Shown here: positions 38,281 to 57,388 of the stretch, piece after piece
Position numbering within the stretch: the stretch's first letter is position 1
Layout of the letters: each line of letters starts with the position of its first letter
Source of the DNA: Kaistia sp. 32K
Lineage (GTDB): Bacteria; Pseudomonadota; Alphaproteobacteria; Rhizobiales; Kaistiaceae
Assembly: GCF_016629525.1 (NCBI RefSeq)
Contig: NZ_AP024269.1
Coordinates: 2,914,001-2,978,000, forward strand
Length of the DNA stretch: 64,000 nucleotides
Direction: 5' to 3'
Made by a program: the position numbers and the translations under genes
The notes under the pieces: generated by a model
The model's input: only the letters and a program-made list of their open reading frames with translations
Databases searched by the model: none
Told to the model about the DNA's origin: nothing

Positions 38281-38589
38281 TCAGAGCTTAATTTCGACGT
38301 CCACACCGGCCGCCAGGTCGAGCTTCATCAGCGCGTCCACGGTCTGCGGGGTGGGGTCGACGATGTCGAGAAGACGCTTGTGCGTCCGCATCTCGAACTG
38401 CTCACGGCTCTTTTTGTCGATATGCGGCGACCGGTTCACGGTGAACTTCTCAATCTGAGTGGGAAGTGGCACCGGGCCGACAACGCGCGCGCCGGTACGC
38501 TTCGCCGTGTTCACGATCTCGCGCGTCGACGCATCGAGAATACGATGGTCGAACGCTTTGAGCCGGATCCGGATATTCTGACCGTTCAT
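38281..38589 (-). CDS. rpsJ: Ribosomal protein S10 (uS10, NusE)
   Basis: 102 residues: '[20 protein letters not shown]', '[20 protein letters not shown]' and '[20 protein letters not shown]'. Besides its 30S head role it binds NusB and NusG, linking ribosome and polymerase. It follows tuf by 65 bases with no terminator between, so the str and S10 operons are fused here. Confidence 0.99.
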   Translation of the reverse strand: MNGQNIRIRLKAFDHRILDASTREIVNTAKRTGARVVGPVPLPTQIEKFTVNRSPHIDKKSREQFEMRTHKRLLDIVDPTPQTVDALMKLDLAAGVDVEIKL

Positions 38590-38654
38590 CGATTTCTGTC
38601 CTCAGGTGACATGGGCGCGCGACGAACCCGCGCGCCCGGTCCGGATCATCCGAC

Positions 38655-39845
<1,191 letters not shown>

Positions 39846-39894
39846 CGGACTTCTCCGTCTTGTCTGTCAGCAGGTTGGGTTTCGCGTGAAAGGC

Positions 39895-41970
39895 CTAGGC
39901 GTACTTCGCCTGGACCTCCTGAGCGACGGCCTGCGGGACCTGCTCATAATGATCGAACTGCATCGTGTAGCTCGCGCGACCCTGGCTCATGGAGCGCAGG
40001 TTGTTCACGTAGGAGAACATGTTCGCAAGCGGGACGAATGCGGTGATGACATTCGCGTTGCCGCGCATGTCCTGACCCTGGATCTGGCCACGGCGCGAAT
40101 TCAGATCGCCGATAACCGAACCCACATACTCTTCCGGCGAGACGACCTCGACCTTCATGACGGGCTCGAGAAGGGCCGGATTAGCCTTCATGAGACCTTC
40201 GCGAAGAGCCGCACGGGACGCGATTTCGAACGCGATCGCCGAGGAGTCGACTTCGTGGTAGGCACCGTCGATCAGGGCGATCTTGACGTCCACGACCGGG
40301 AAACCCGCGATCGGGCCCGAGCTCATGACCGAATTGAGACCCTTTTCGACGCCGGGGACGTATTCCTTCGGAACCACGCCGCCGATGATCTTGTTTTCGA
40401 AGCTGTAACCGGCGCCGATCTCGTTCGGCTCGATGACGAACTTGACGCGGGCGAACTGGCCCGTACCGCCGGTCTGCTTCTTGTGGGTGTAGTCGATTTC
40501 CGTCTGCTTGCGGATCGTCTCGCGATACGCAACCTGCGGCGCACCAACATTCACGTTGATGTTGTACGGCGCACGGCGAAGGATATCGATCTTGATGTCG
40601 AGGTGAAGCTCGCCCATCCCCTTGATGATCGTCTGACCCGACTCGCTGTCCGTCGAAACGCGGAAGGACGGATCCTCGGACGCCAGCTTCTGCAGGGCGA
40701 TGCCCAGCTTCTCCTGGTCGGCCTTCGAAGCCACTTCCACCGACATCTCGATGACCGGCTCGGGGAACTCCATCTTCTCGAGGATCACCGGAGCGGCGGG
40801 ATCGCAGAGCGTATCGCCGGTACGGGTTTCCTTGAGACCAACCAGAGCGACGATATCGCCTGCATAGGCAATCTCGATATCTTCACGCGAGTTGGCATGC
40901 ATGGCGACCATGCGGCCGATACGCTCTTTCTTCTCCTTGGTGGAGTTGAGGAGCGTCGTGCCCTTGGTCAGCACGCCGGAGTAGACGCGAGCGAAGGTCA
41001 GGATGCCGAACGGGTCTTCAATGATCTTGAAGGCCAGCATGGCGAGCGGCTCGTCGTCGGTCGAATGACGCTCGACTTCCTGCTCGGTCTTGACGTCGAT
41101 GCCCTTGGTCGGCGGCACATCGACCGGCGACGGGAGGAAGTCGACGACGGCGTCGAGCAGCGTCTGAACGCCCTTGTTCTTGAAGGCGGAGCCAGCCAGG
41201 ACCGGGAACCAGGTCGAGTGCAGAACGGCCTTGCGGATCAGCGTCTTAAGCGTCGCTTCGTCCGGCTCGTTGCCCTCGAGGTAGGCTTCCATGGCGGCGT
41301 CGTCGAGCTCGACGGCGGCTTCGATCAGGGCGGCGCGGTAAGCGGTCGCCTTCTCGAGCAGGTTCGCCGGGATCTCTTCGACGTCATACATGGCGCCGAT
41401 CGAATCGTCGTTCCAGACGCAAGCCTTCATGGTGATCAGGTTGATCACGCCCTTGAAGTCCTGCTCGGCACCGATCGGCAGCTGGATCGGGACAGCGCGA
41501 GCGCCGAGGCGCTGCTTGATGTCCGCGAGGCACATGTCGAAGTTGGCGCCGGTCTTGTCCATCTTGTTGCAGAAGACAATACGCGGAACGTGGTACTTGT
41601 CGCCCTGGCGCCAGACCGTCTCGGTCTGCGGCTCGACGCCCTGGTTCGAATCCAGCACGCAAACGGCGCCATCGAGCACACGCAGCGAACGCTCGACTTC
41701 GATGGTGAAGTCGACGTGGCCGGGGGTGTCGATGATGTTCAGGCGCTTGCCGTTCCACGACGTCGTCGTTGCCGCCGACGTGATCGTGATGCCGCGCTCC
41801 TGCTCCTGCTCCATGTAATCCATGGTAGCAGCGCCGTCATGCGTCTCGCCGATCTTGTGGTTTCTGCCTGAGTAGAAGAGAATCCGCTCGGTCGTCGTCG
41901 TCTTGCCCGCGTCGATGTGGGCCATGATTCCGAAGTTGCGGTAGTCTTCGATCTTATGCGTGCGGGCCAT
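39895..41970 (-). CDS. fusA: Elongation factor G
   Basis: 691 residues. GTPase motifs: '[17 protein letters not shown]', '[14 protein letters not shown]', '[14 protein letters not shown]', '[10 protein letters not shown]'. Domain IV, which enters the decoding site during translocation, has '[20 protein letters not shown]' and '[20 protein letters not shown]'. Ordinary length and the expected place between rpsG and tuf mark it as the main translocase rather than an EF-G2 paralogue. Confidence 0.99.
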   Translation of the reverse strand: MARTHKIEDYRNFGIMAHIDAGKTTTTERILFYSGRNHKIGETHDGAATMDYMEQEQERGITITSAATTTSWNGKRLNIIDTPGHVDFTIEVERSLRVLDGAVCVLDSNQGVEPQTETVWRQGDKYHVPRIVFCNKMDKTGANFDMCLADIKQRLGARAVPIQLPIGAEQDFKGVINLITMKACVWNDDSIGAMYDVEEIPANLLEKATAYRAALIEAAVELDDAAMEAYLEGNEPDEATLKTLIRKAVLHSTWFPVLAGSAFKNKGVQTLLDAVVDFLPSPVDVPPTKGIDVKTEQEVERHSTDDEPLAMLAFKIIEDPFGILTFARVYSGVLTKGTTLLNSTKEKKERIGRMVAMHANSREDIEIAYAGDIVALVGLKETRTGDTLCDPAAPVILEKMEFPEPVIEMSVEVASKADQEKLGIALQKLASEDPSFRVSTDSESGQTIIKGMGELHLDIKIDILRRAPYNINVNVGAPQVAYRETIRKQTEIDYTHKKQTGGTGQFARVKFVIEPNEIGAGYSFENKIIGGVVPKEYVPGVEKGLNSVMSSGPIAGFPVVDVKIALIDGAYHEVDSSAIAFEIASRAALREGLMKANPALLEPVMKVEVVSPEEYVGSVIGDLNSRRGQIQGQDMRGNANVITAFVPLANMFSYVNNLRSMSQGRASYTMQFDHYEQVPQAVAQEVQAKYA

Positions 41971-41993
41971 GATGGGCTGCCTTTGTCCGATCG

Positions 41994-42464
41994 TTACCAG
42001 CGATAGTGCGAGAACGCGCGGTTGGCTTCCGCCATACGGTGCGTGTCTTCGCGCTTCTTCACGGCATTGCCGCGGCTGTTCGAGGCATCCAGCAGTTCGC
42101 CCGAGAGACGCTCGATCATCGTCTTCTCGTTACGGCCGCGGGCCGCGGAGAGAAGCCAACGGATGGCGAGTGCCTGACGGCGATCCGCACGGACCTCGAC
42201 GGGAACCTGGTAGGTCGCACCACCGACGCGACGCGAACGCACTTCGATGTGCGGAGCGACGTTGTCCAGGGCCGCGCGGAACACCACGACGGGCTCCTGC
42301 TTGGTCCGGTTCTGGATGATGTCGAAGGCACCGTAGACGATGCTCTCGGCGACCGACTTCTTGCCGTCATACATGACGGCATTCATGAACTTGGTGACGA
42401 CGATATCGCCGAACTTGGGGTCCGGGATGATCTCGCGCTTCTCTGCACTATGGCGACGGGACAT
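41994..42464 (-). CDS. rpsG: Ribosomal protein S7 (uS7)
   Basis: 156 residues: '[20 protein letters not shown]', '[20 protein letters not shown]', '[20 protein letters not shown]' and the tail '[19 protein letters not shown]'. It starts assembly of the 30S head. In E. coli S7 represses the str operon by binding the rpsL-rpsG gap; here that gap is only 15 bases, so the same site cannot exist in that form. Confidence 0.99.
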   Translation of the reverse strand: MSRRHSAEKREIIPDPKFGDIVVTKFMNAVMYDGKKSVAESIVYGAFDIIQNRTKQEPVVVFRAALDNVAPHIEVRSRRVGGATYQVPVEVRADRRQALAIRWLLSAARGRNEKTMIERLSGELLDASNSRGNAVKKREDTHRMAEANRAFSHYRW

Positions 42465-42479
42465 GGATCCTGTTCCCTA

Positions 42480-42851
42480 TTACTTCGGACGCTTCGCGCC
42501 GTACTTGGAGCGACGCTGCTTGCGGTTCTTGACACCCTGGGTGTCGAGCACGCCGCGCAGAATGTGGTAGCGCACGCCCGGCAGATCCTTGACGCGGCCG
42601 CCACGGATCATGACGACAGAGTGCTCCTGCAGGTTGTGGCCTTCGCCCGGAATGTAGCCAATGACCTCGAAGCCATTGGTCAGGCGAACCTTCGCGACCT
42701 TACGAAGTGCCGAGTTCGGCTTCTTCGGAGTGGTCGTATAGACGCGAGTGCAAACACCGCGCTTCTGCGGGTTCTCCTGCAGCGCCGGAACCTTGTTCCG
42801 CTTCGCCGGGGCTTGACGCGGCTTGCGGATGAGCTGGTTAATTGTCGGCAT
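42480..42851 (-). CDS. rpsL: Ribosomal protein S12 (uS12)
   Basis: 123 residues from '[20 protein letters not shown]'. The decoding-site loops are '[16 protein letters not shown]' and '[14 protein letters not shown]'; the lysines at which streptomycin-resistance mutations occur are unmutated. '[20 protein letters not shown]' includes the Asp/His region modified in some species. First gene of the 18-kb block; start 42851 excludes an unlikely 26-residue extension. Confidence 0.99.
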   Translation of the reverse strand: MPTINQLIRKPRQAPAKRNKVPALQENPQKRGVCTRVYTTTPKKPNSALRKVAKVRLTNGFEVIGYIPGEGHNLQEHSVVMIRGGRVKDLPGVRYHILRGVLDTQGVKNRKQRRSKYGAKRPK

Positions 42852-43105
42852 GCTTCGCCTTTCAGCTAGCCTACGGTTCTGTTTCTCTCCGCTTTCGCAC
42901 CTTTGCCACAACCGTTCGGCCATGAACAAAGAGCGCCCGTACCGCTAAGAGCGGAGGCGCTACGAAATGCAGAGGATCACGGCTTTCACCGCGATCGTGC
43001 GTGTCGTTCTAACGTCTGTTTCGATCCCGACAGTGTCTAAACCTGAACTCCGCAACGCGTCGTCGCTGGAAAATTTGGGCTTACCACCTGCCTGAAAGCT
43101 TGCGG
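42852..43105 (-). promoter_or_regulatory. Long 5' leader of the str-S10-spc-alpha transcript, with hairpin
   Basis: About 250 bases separate the promoter from rpsL. A two-part stem (AGCGCC/GGCGCT outside, CCGCT/AGCGG inside) occupies 42932-42961, about 80 bases before the start codon. No U tract follows. No other gene is visible from 42852 to 43290. A leader this long with a stable stem suggests feedback or growth-rate control, though no known r-protein binding motif was recognised. Confidence 0.5.
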
Positions 43106-43134
43106 AACCTACTTATTTGGACCGTTCCAGTCAA
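43106..43134 (-). promoter_or_regulatory. Promoter of the ribosomal superoperon
   Basis: On the minus strand TTGACT (43129-43134) and TAGGTT (43106-43111) are separated by exactly 17 bases. The -35 is one base from consensus. Transcription would start near 43099. It is the only good housekeeping promoter I can see in the 440-base gap before rpsL. Confidence 0.7.
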
Positions 43135-43290
43135 CCCCTGTGTGGGGTTCTTTTCGACAGTCCGTCCGCCGCAACGTTTGCGCATCGCACCCGCGATCTC
43201 GGCAATTTATGCCAACAAGAACACCCCGTCACGCACTTTTGTTGCGAACGCCGGGCCATGCTCACGCCCGCACCTGACTCAGCGTCCGAT

Positions 43291-43725
43291 TCATTTCGGC
43301 GCTGCCGTCCGGGTCGAGAACGCGATTCCTTTCTGACCGGTTACGATCATCAGGATTCGAACGGTTTCTTCGCCGACGACTCGGCCGTTGTGGCGGTGAT
43401 CGACCATTTCGGCGAACGAATCCCCCGCCTTGAAGAATCGCTTGGCCCCGCCCTCGCTCTCGACCTCGATCGTGCCGGCGAGGATATAGGCATAGGCCGG
43501 AACCGGATGGGTGTGCCAGCCGGTCTCGCCGCCCGGCGGAATCTCGACGATCAGCGTCTGCACCTCGGGATCCGCCACGTCGGGATAGCGGATCGGATCG
43601 CCGCTGGTCGTCGTGGTCGTCTGCAGGATGCGCTTCACCTTGACCGAAGGCTTGTAGCTCTCCTCGGCATGCGCAGCCGCGCCGGACAGCGCAAGGCTCG
43701 CCGCGACGAGTGTCAGAAGTCTCAT
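43291..43725 (-). CDS. Exported cupin-domain protein
   Basis: 144 residues with a signal peptide (1-20, ending AHA) and a single cupin barrel: 'GGETGWHTHPVPAYAYILAG' (His71, His73) is motif 1, and 'KRFFKAGDSFAEMVDHRHNG' leads into motif 2. Such exported cupins usually bind a metal; no reaction can be named. A GGGAGGGG ribosome site precedes the ATG. It lies just upstream of the str promoter on the same strand; its own transcript would read toward rpsL, with no terminator visible between. Confidence 0.8.
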   Translation of the reverse strand: MRLLTLVAASLALSGAAAHAEESYKPSVKVKRILQTTTTTSGDPIRYPDVADPEVQTLIVEIPPGGETGWHTHPVPAYAYILAGTIEVESEGGAKRFFKAGDSFAEMVDHRHNGRVVGEETVRILMIVTGQKGIAFSTRTAAPK

Positions 43726-43824
43726 GATGGCCCCTCCCCGGGCGCGCCTCCGCGAAGCGCAATGTTCAGCCGCGCGGCGTTCCGGCCGCCCGGCTTCCCC
43801 AGCGGTATTGCTAGAGCGTTCGGC

Positions 43825-43858
43825 ACAAAAGGAAAAGGGCCGCCCGGAGGCGACCCTT
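43825..43858 (-). terminator. Terminator after the phytase-like esterase gene
   Basis: A 10-bp stem with one mismatch (43835-43844 with 43849-43858) is followed on the minus strand by TTTTCCTTTTGTG. It begins 30 bases past the esterase stop and separates that gene from the cupin gene. Confidence 0.7.
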
Positions 43859-43888
43859 CCCTATGGTGAACGCGGAACGCCGGCTGGA

Positions 43889-45223
43889 CTACTGCGCCTT
43901 CAGGAAGTCCCCGACCTCGAGCACGATGAACTCGTTGTTGTCGGCCTTGCCCTTCTCGCGGCCGACCGAGAACGGGAAGTTGTTGTCGTCGGCGACGATG
44001 ATGTGGGTCTCGTCGATGCGATCGACATTCTCGATCGTCTCGAACGGGAACGTGAAGATGCCGTCCTTCGAGCCGGCGCGGGCGACGCCGTTCGGGTCCT
44101 TGATCCCCATCAGGTCGATATAGCCGATCTTGCGGACGACGCCGTCGGCATCGGTCTTGGAGAGATCGATCAGGTAGACGCGCTTGAACTTCGCCGGCTC
44201 GGTGGCCCAGCCATCGCGCGGGTCGCCCTCGCCGCCGTCGCGCTCAATCACCAGGGCGCGGGTGGCGTCGATCATGTTGAAGTCGCCGATGGCGTTGCCG
44301 AAGTCCTCGAGCGGATAGTAGCGGACCTTGTCGGCGAAGCCCTTGGTCGCGATGTCGAAATCGAAGATCGGCAGGACGGACTTGCCGCCCTTCTCCAGGT
44401 ACTTGCCGGCCGCCGCGTCCCAGGGCGCGCCTTCGAGCATCGGGTGCAGCGTCTTGCCGTCGGCGGAGAGCGCCATGCCCTCAAAACCCTTGGAGCGGCG
44501 GACGTTGAATTCCGGCATCGGCTTGTCGGGGGCGCCCGGCATCTGGACGGCGTAGTTGTCGGGGCTGCGATAGGCGACGCCGTTGACGACGGTCTCCTTG
44601 AGGCTCAGCACCGTGCCATCGGCCGCGACTTCGAGCAGGTAGGGGCCGAACTCGTCGCCGATCCAGAAATTGTCGCCGACCTTCTGGATGCTCTCCGGAT
44701 CGAAGTCGGCGCCGGTCAGATAGCGGGCGTCGGTATTCTCGTTGACGATCCGGAACGGCACGACGCGGTTCGGATCCTTGGCGAAGATCGTCTTCAGAAC
44801 GGCAACGCGGCCCGTCTCCCAATCCGGCTTGACGATGTGGAACATGATCATCGCGTCGCCGGAATTGGCCTTGGAGCCGAAGCCGTTGTCGGTCAGCACG
44901 ACATAGGTGCCGTCGCCGAGCGCGCGGATACCGGAGAAGCCCTGCACGGCCTGGCCGGCGAACGGACGGGCGAGGCCCGTCGTCTCGTCGACGATCGAAT
45001 AGAGGCGGTCGAAGCGACGACCGAAATCGGCGCCCGTGCCCGTGAAGCGGCCCGTCATGTTGAGGGAGGCCGGCGCGTCGGCCGGAGGAACGGCGAAGCT
45101 CTGCGCCGGCAGGATGGCGTGCTGGCTCAGCACGGCGTCGAACTGGCGGGGCTCGGCGGCGGAAGCACCCGCCGCCATGGCGACGAGCGACAGACCGGCG
45201 AGAAGGGCATGGCGAAGCGACAT
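43889..45223 (-). CDS. Exported esterase-like activity of phytase family protein
   Basis: 444 residues, signal peptide 1-23 (cleaving after ASA). The body is a predicted beta-propeller of the phytase-like esterase family: 'SGIRALGDGTYVVLTDNGFG', 'DPESIQKVGDNFWIGDEFGP', 'FEGMALSADGKTLHPMLEGA' and 'ETIENVDRIDETHIIVADDN' are characteristic, with acidic loops likely binding Ca2+. The family is widespread in periplasms and its substrates are mostly unproven; phosphate or ester hydrolysis is inferred. Start 45223 is chosen because it begins the signal peptide. Terminator-bounded single gene. Confidence 0.85.
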   Translation of the reverse strand: MSLRHALLAGLSLVAMAAGASAAEPRQFDAVLSQHAILPAQSFAVPPADAPASLNMTGRFTGTGADFGRRFDRLYSIVDETTGLARPFAGQAVQGFSGIRALGDGTYVVLTDNGFGSKANSGDAMIMFHIVKPDWETGRVAVLKTIFAKDPNRVVPFRIVNENTDARYLTGADFDPESIQKVGDNFWIGDEFGPYLLEVAADGTVLSLKETVVNGVAYRSPDNYAVQMPGAPDKPMPEFNVRRSKGFEGMALSADGKTLHPMLEGAPWDAAAGKYLEKGGKSVLPIFDFDIATKGFADKVRYYPLEDFGNAIGDFNMIDATRALVIERDGGEGDPRDGWATEPAKFKRVYLIDLSKTDADGVVRKIGYIDLMGIKDPNGVARAGSKDGIFTFPFETIENVDRIDETHIIVADDNNFPFSVGREKGKADNNEFIVLEVGDFLKAQ

Positions 45224-45385
45224 GGACGAATCTCCGTTCAAAGGAATGGAGATCTCCTAGGCCCCGCACGTCACAGGCGAGCGACGCGGGGATGTCACAA
45301 CCATGACAGGCCACCGAACAGTCCGGCGGTGGGTCCAACTCGCCCGCGCGTCGAGCGCGAGCGAGGCCGCATTCAGATAGGCGCC

Positions 45386-46669
45386 TCAGTAAGAGACACT
45401 GCCCTCGGGCTTCAGCAGGTCGCCCGTCGAGGCGGCGTTGTCGGTCAGCGATTTGCCGAACGCCTTGATCTGGTCGTCATAGGTATCGCGGGTCCTCGGG
45501 TCGATGACCGCGACCGGCGCGGAAACGATCAGGCCGGCGGCCGTGCCGACACTCGCCGCGGCGCCCGTGGTGACCGCCACCAGCTTGTCGCCGAGCGCGA
45601 TATGGGAATCGGTCATCGGCTGGCCGGACGCCAGGCGCGTGCCGATCAGCTGCACGACCTCGGGGCTCGCAGCGAACTTCGCGTGGTTGAGCTTGTCATC
45701 GGTGTGGAGCTTGGTCAGGTCGATGACATTGATGTTGTCGGCCGCCATCTCGGACGCATAGGGCTCCTGCGCCACGTCGATCTGGCCGAGGCGCTCGACA
45801 TTGCCCCAGACGCGGCGGGAAACCTGCAGCGCGCGGTCGTCGCGCGAGACGAACAGGGTGAAGCTCGGGCCCTTCGGCCCGATATCCACCATCTGGCGGC
45901 GGAACACGTCGACGTCGACATCCGGCGCCGCCAGCATGACGTTCTTGATCTTGGGCGAGACGCGCTTGTCGCGAATGGCCATCTGGCGCAGCGCCTCGAG
46001 CGCAACCCAATTGCCCATCGAATGCGCCAGGATCGACACCTCGTCGACATTCGGGTCGTCGGCGAGCGCCTTCAGCAGCAGTTCGAGCGCATCGCGGGAA
46101 TAGTTGTTGCTCTCGCGATCATAGCCATAGGAGAGGACGCTGCCGCGCGACGGCCAGGTGAAGAGGATCGGCACCACCTTGGCATCCGAGTCGTGCACGA
46201 TCTGCGCGAAGCGATAGACCGCGTCCTCGAACCGGTTGTTGAAGCCGTGGATGAAGACGAGCGCCTGGCGGCGGGGCGACTGCTTGATCTGGCGATTGAA
46301 CCAGACCTTGGCCTGGGCGAGGTCCATGTCCTGTGCCTTGACCGTCACGAAATCCGTCGCGGGATTGCCCGGCAGCTTCTTCGGCCACTGCACGTCGCCC
46401 TGCTTGCGCACGGCGTCCGGCGGGACGGAGACGACGATGTTGGCGAAATCGATGGCGCGGCCGCGCTCGCCGGTGAACATCTGGCCCGGCACGGTGGAGC
46501 GCTGGCGGGTGGTGGCGACGGCCATGTCGACCGTGGTCGCGCCGGGCACCGGCGTTCCGATCTCCACCGGCAAGAGCACGTCCTTCGGACGGCCGGCGCA
46601 GCCCGCCAGCAGACCGATGACGACAAGGCTGGTGACAGACGTCCTGATCAGAACCGAGACGTTACGCAA
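45386..46669 (-). CDS. Lipoprotein alpha/beta hydrolase (DUF900-type)
   Basis: 427 residues from a TTG. The lipobox 'GLLAGC' puts the lipidated cysteine at residue 24. The hydrolase core has 'RQALVFIHGFNNRFEDAVYR', the 'PILFTWPSRGSVLSYGYDRE' segment typical of DUF900, and the nucleophile Ser217 in 'ILAHSMGNWVAL'; the acid and His are further on ('APDVDVDVFR'; the His is probably near 'NHAKF' or 'SHIAL'). Function is unknown beyond a likely esterase or lipase anchored in the envelope. It starts 176 bases after rpoC, past the rpoC terminator. Confidence 0.85.
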   Translation of the reverse strand: MRNVSVLIRTSVTSLVVIGLLAGCAGRPKDVLLPVEIGTPVPGATTVDMAVATTRQRSTVPGQMFTGERGRAIDFANIVVSVPPDAVRKQGDVQWPKKLPGNPATDFVTVKAQDMDLAQAKVWFNRQIKQSPRRQALVFIHGFNNRFEDAVYRFAQIVHDSDAKVVPILFTWPSRGSVLSYGYDRESNNYSRDALELLLKALADDPNVDEVSILAHSMGNWVALEALRQMAIRDKRVSPKIKNVMLAAPDVDVDVFRRQMVDIGPKGPSFTLFVSRDDRALQVSRRVWGNVERLGQIDVAQEPYASEMAADNINVIDLTKLHTDDKLNHAKFAASPEVVQLIGTRLASGQPMTDSHIALGDKLVAVTTGAAASVGTAAGLIVSAPVAVIDPRTRDTYDDQIKAFGKSLTDNAASTGDLLKPEGSVSY

Positions 46670-46790
46670 GTCGAACTACCCCCGAAAAGCACGACGCACC
46701 ACCTCGAGAGGCAGCCGGACCGGAGAACACCCTACCCCATCCACATGACAAGATGGACTCATTATGGCCAACGGGCGGCAGCCCGGCCCG

Positions 46791-46824
46791 TGGCACGAAA
46801 AAGGCCGCCCGAAGGCGGCCTTTT
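46791..46824 (-). terminator. Terminator of the rplK-rpoC transcript
   Basis: A perfect 11-bp stem (AAAAGGCCGCC at 46799-46809 with its complement at 46814-46824, loop CGAA) is followed on the minus strand by TTTCGTG. It lies 22 bases past the rpoC stop. Confidence 0.88.
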
Positions 46825-46845
46825 CCCAGTCTTGTGGCAGGCCGA

Positions 46846-51081
<4,236 letters not shown>

Positions 51082-51178
51082 CGCCGATCTCCTTCGATGC
51101 CGGTGGCCGGTGGAGGACTACGCCTCTTGCCGGACCACCGCATGTAAACTGAATGGGCCTCGTGGAAACCGCGGCGGA

Positions 51179-55315
<4,137 letters not shown>

Positions 55316-55343
55316 GTTCGCTCCTTCTTTACGTTCAAGAACA

Positions 55344-55393
55344 GCTATCCGGAAAGCCGTATAGCCGCGCTTGGGCGCGGCTCTCTGGATAGC
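55344..55393 (-). promoter_or_regulatory. Long hairpin in the rplL-rpoB gap, possible RNase III processing site
   Basis: Outer arms GCTATCC (55344-55350) and GGATAGC (55387-55393) enclose an inner perfect 8-bp stem AGCCGCGC/GCGCGGCT. The whole 50-base structure lies just before the rpoB ribosome site. E. coli has an RNase III site and attenuator in the same gap; the sequence here is unrelated, so the parallel is positional. Confidence 0.55.
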
Positions 55394-55417
55394 GGTCCTT
55401 ATGGACCACGATGGAAA

Positions 55418-55441
55418 CCGGCCCCGGCAATCCGGGGCCGG
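55418..55441 (-). terminator. Attenuator-like hairpin after rplL
   Basis: A perfect 10-bp stem (CCGGCCCCGG at 55418-55427, loop CAAT, CCGGGGCCGG at 55432-55441) followed on the minus strand by TTTCC only. A weak terminator that could let part of the polymerases through would explain less rpoB than rplL transcription, as known in E. coli. Confidence 0.6.
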
Positions 55442-55456
55442 CCGAATTCAGTCGAC

Positions 55457-55828
55457 TTACTTGACGTCGACCTTGGCGCCTGCGCCCTCGAGCTGAGCCT
55501 TGAGCTTGGCAGCTTCGTCCTTCGAGACGGCTTCCTTGACAGCCTTCGGAGCAGCTTCGACCAGGTCCTTGGCTTCCTTGAGGCCAAGAGCCGTGATCGC
55601 GCGGACTTCCTTGATCACGTTGATCTTGTTCGCGCCGGCGTCGACGAGGATGACGTCGAATTCGGTCTTCTCTTCAACAGCGGCAGCCGGAGCTGCGGCA
55701 GCTGCTGCAACAGCGACCGGAGCCGCAGCCGAGACGCCCCACTTCTCTTCGAGAAGCTTGGACAGCTCAGCAGCCTCGAGCACGGTCAGGGCGGACAGGT
55801 CGTCCACGAGCTTAGCGAGATCAGCCAT
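55457..55828 (-). CDS. rplL: Ribosomal protein L7/L12 (bL12)
   Basis: 123 residues: the dimerising N domain '[20 protein letters not shown]', an Ala/Pro hinge ('[17 protein letters not shown]'), and the C domain '[20 protein letters not shown]' through '[20 protein letters not shown]', which recruits translation GTPases. It is present in several copies per ribosome, which fits the hairpins that separate it from rpoB. Confidence 0.99.
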   Translation of the reverse strand: MADLAKLVDDLSALTVLEAAELSKLLEEKWGVSAAAPVAVAAAAAAPAAAVEEKTEFDVILVDAGANKINVIKEVRAITALGLKEAKDLVEAAPKAVKEAVSKDEAAKLKAQLEGAGAKVDVK

Positions 55829-55873
55829 TTTATCTTCCTATCAGGTTCGAACTTCAGTTGATGAGAGAACGGC

Positions 55874-56392
55874 CTACGCCGCTTCATCCTTCTTGGCATA
55901 GGCACCGAACACGCGGGCAAGCTGCGCCGCGGGTGCGCTGACGACCGTCGCGATCTTGGTAGCCGGGGCCTGAATGAGGCCGACCAGCTTGCCGCGGAGT
56001 TCGTCGAGCGACGGCAGCGTGGCAAGAGCCTTGACGCCGTTCGGATCCAGATTGGTCTTGCCCATCGCGCCGCCGAGAATGACGAGCTTGTCATTCGTCT
56101 TGGCGAAATCGGACACAACCTTGGGCGCTGCCACCGGATCGTCGGAATAGGCGACGATCGTCGGACCCGTGAACAGGTCCGCAATGTGGGCAGAGTCCGT
56201 GCCTTGAAGGGCGAGCTTGACGAGGCGGTTCTTTGCGACCTTTACGCTGACCCCTGCCACGCGAGCCTTGCCACGAAGGGCGGTGAGCTCGGCGACGGTG
56301 AGGCCGGCATAGTGTGCCACGACGACGACATTGGTCTCCTGGAAGACCTCGTTCATCGTCGAGACAAGTTCGCGTTTTTCCGCTCTTTCCAC
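55874..56392 (-). CDS. rplJ: Ribosomal protein L10 (uL10)
   Basis: 172 residues from a GTG with GAGAGAGG before it: '[20 protein letters not shown]', '[20 protein letters not shown]' and the C-terminal helix '[17 protein letters not shown]' that binds L12 dimers. It forms the stalk base. In E. coli the L10-L12 complex represses its own mRNA by binding a leader; the 298-base gap before this gene is long enough for such a leader. Confidence 0.99.
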   Translation of the reverse strand: MERAEKRELVSTMNEVFQETNVVVVAHYAGLTVAELTALRGKARVAGVSVKVAKNRLVKLALQGTDSAHIADLFTGPTIVAYSDDPVAAPKVVSDFAKTNDKLVILGGAMGKTNLDPNGVKALATLPSLDELRGKLVGLIQAPATKIATVVSAPAAQLARVFGAYAKKDEAA

Positions 56393-56690
56393 TTGCCTCT
56401 CTCCAGTTGGCGGTCGACGTTTCGGTCGGGTCCGCCGGTTACGTATGCCACGACCAGAAATCCGATCGCGGCGCTGCGTTCCTGTCCCCCAGCCACCCTC
56501 GCGGGCTTCGGGTCAAAGAGGTTCGAACCGATAACGGCTTGCGCCGAAAATCCATCTTCCCCCCGTCTATGCAGGAGATTAAGCCGGCGAGCCGGCCCCT
56601 GCAGTCTCGGACAGGTATTTGACCGGGCGGAGGGTGAACCCTCCGCCGGCCATCTTGCCGCCCGGAAGACCGGGCGGAGATCTCTACGCC
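56393..56690 (-). promoter_or_regulatory. L10 leader region with two tandem GC hairpins
   Basis: No gene lies in these 298 bases. Directly after rplA the minus strand can form CCGCCCGG-TCTT-CCGGGCGG (56658-56677) and then GGCGGAGGG-TTCA-CCCTCCGCC (56626-56647), the second followed by CGGTCAAATACC. Further down, CCGGCTCGCCGG and the stretch CGGTTCGAACCTCTTTGACC could be part of an L10-binding fold. The hairpins may end part of the rplKA transcripts, giving a stronger need for a second promoter or readthrough. Confidence 0.5.
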
Positions 56691-57386
56691 TTAGGCGCCC
56701 AGCGTGGTAGCCGGGTCGACATGGACGCCGGGGCCCATGGTCGAGGACACGGCGACCTTCTGCAGGTACGTGCCCTTGGCGCCGGTCGGACGGGCCTTCT
56801 GGACGGCGTCCACGAAAGCCTTAATGTTCTGGACCAGCTTCTCGGTGTCGAAGCTCGCCTTGCCGATACCGGCGTGGATGATACCAGCCTTCTCGACGCG
56901 GAACTCGACCGAGCCGCCCTTGGCGCCCTTGACGGCGGTGGCGACGTCCATGGTCACCGAGCCGACCTTCGGGTTCGGCATCAGGCCGCGCGGGCCGAGC
57001 ACCTTACCGAGACGGCCGACGAGCGGCATCATGTCCGGGGTCGCGATGCAGCGATCGAAATCGATCGTGCCGCCCTGAACGATCTCGAGCAGATCCTCGG
57101 CGCCGACGATGTCGGCACCGGCTGCCTTGGCCTCTTCAGCCTTGGCGCCGCGCGCGAAAACCGCGACGCGAACCGTACGGCCGGAGCCGTTCGGCAGGTT
57201 GCAGACGCCGCGGACCATCTGGTCGGCATGGCGGGGATCGACGCCGAGGTTCAGAGCGACCTCGATGGTCTCGTCGAACTTCGCGTTGGCGCGATCCTTG
57301 ATGAGCGCCACTGCGACGCTGATCGGATAGAGCTTGTTGCGATCGATGCCCTCGCGGGCGTTGATGACGCGCTTACCGTGAGCCAT
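56691..57386 (-). CDS. rplA: Ribosomal protein L1 (uL1)
   Basis: 231 residues: '[20 protein letters not shown]', '[20 protein letters not shown]' and '[20 protein letters not shown]'. It forms the L1 stalk that moves E-site tRNA. In E. coli it represses rplK-rplA translation through a site before rplK; the 141-base gap upstream of rplK here could carry one. Two bases separate it from rplK. Confidence 0.99.
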   Translation of the reverse strand: MAHGKRVINAREGIDRNKLYPISVAVALIKDRANAKFDETIEVALNLGVDPRHADQMVRGVCNLPNGSGRTVRVAVFARGAKAEEAKAAGADIVGAEDLLEIVQGGTIDFDRCIATPDMMPLVGRLGKVLGPRGLMPNPKVGSVTMDVATAVKGAKGGSVEFRVEKAGIIHAGIGKASFDTEKLVQNIKAFVDAVQKARPTGAKGTYLQKVAVSSTMGPGVHVDPATTLGA

Positions 57387-57388
57387 GA

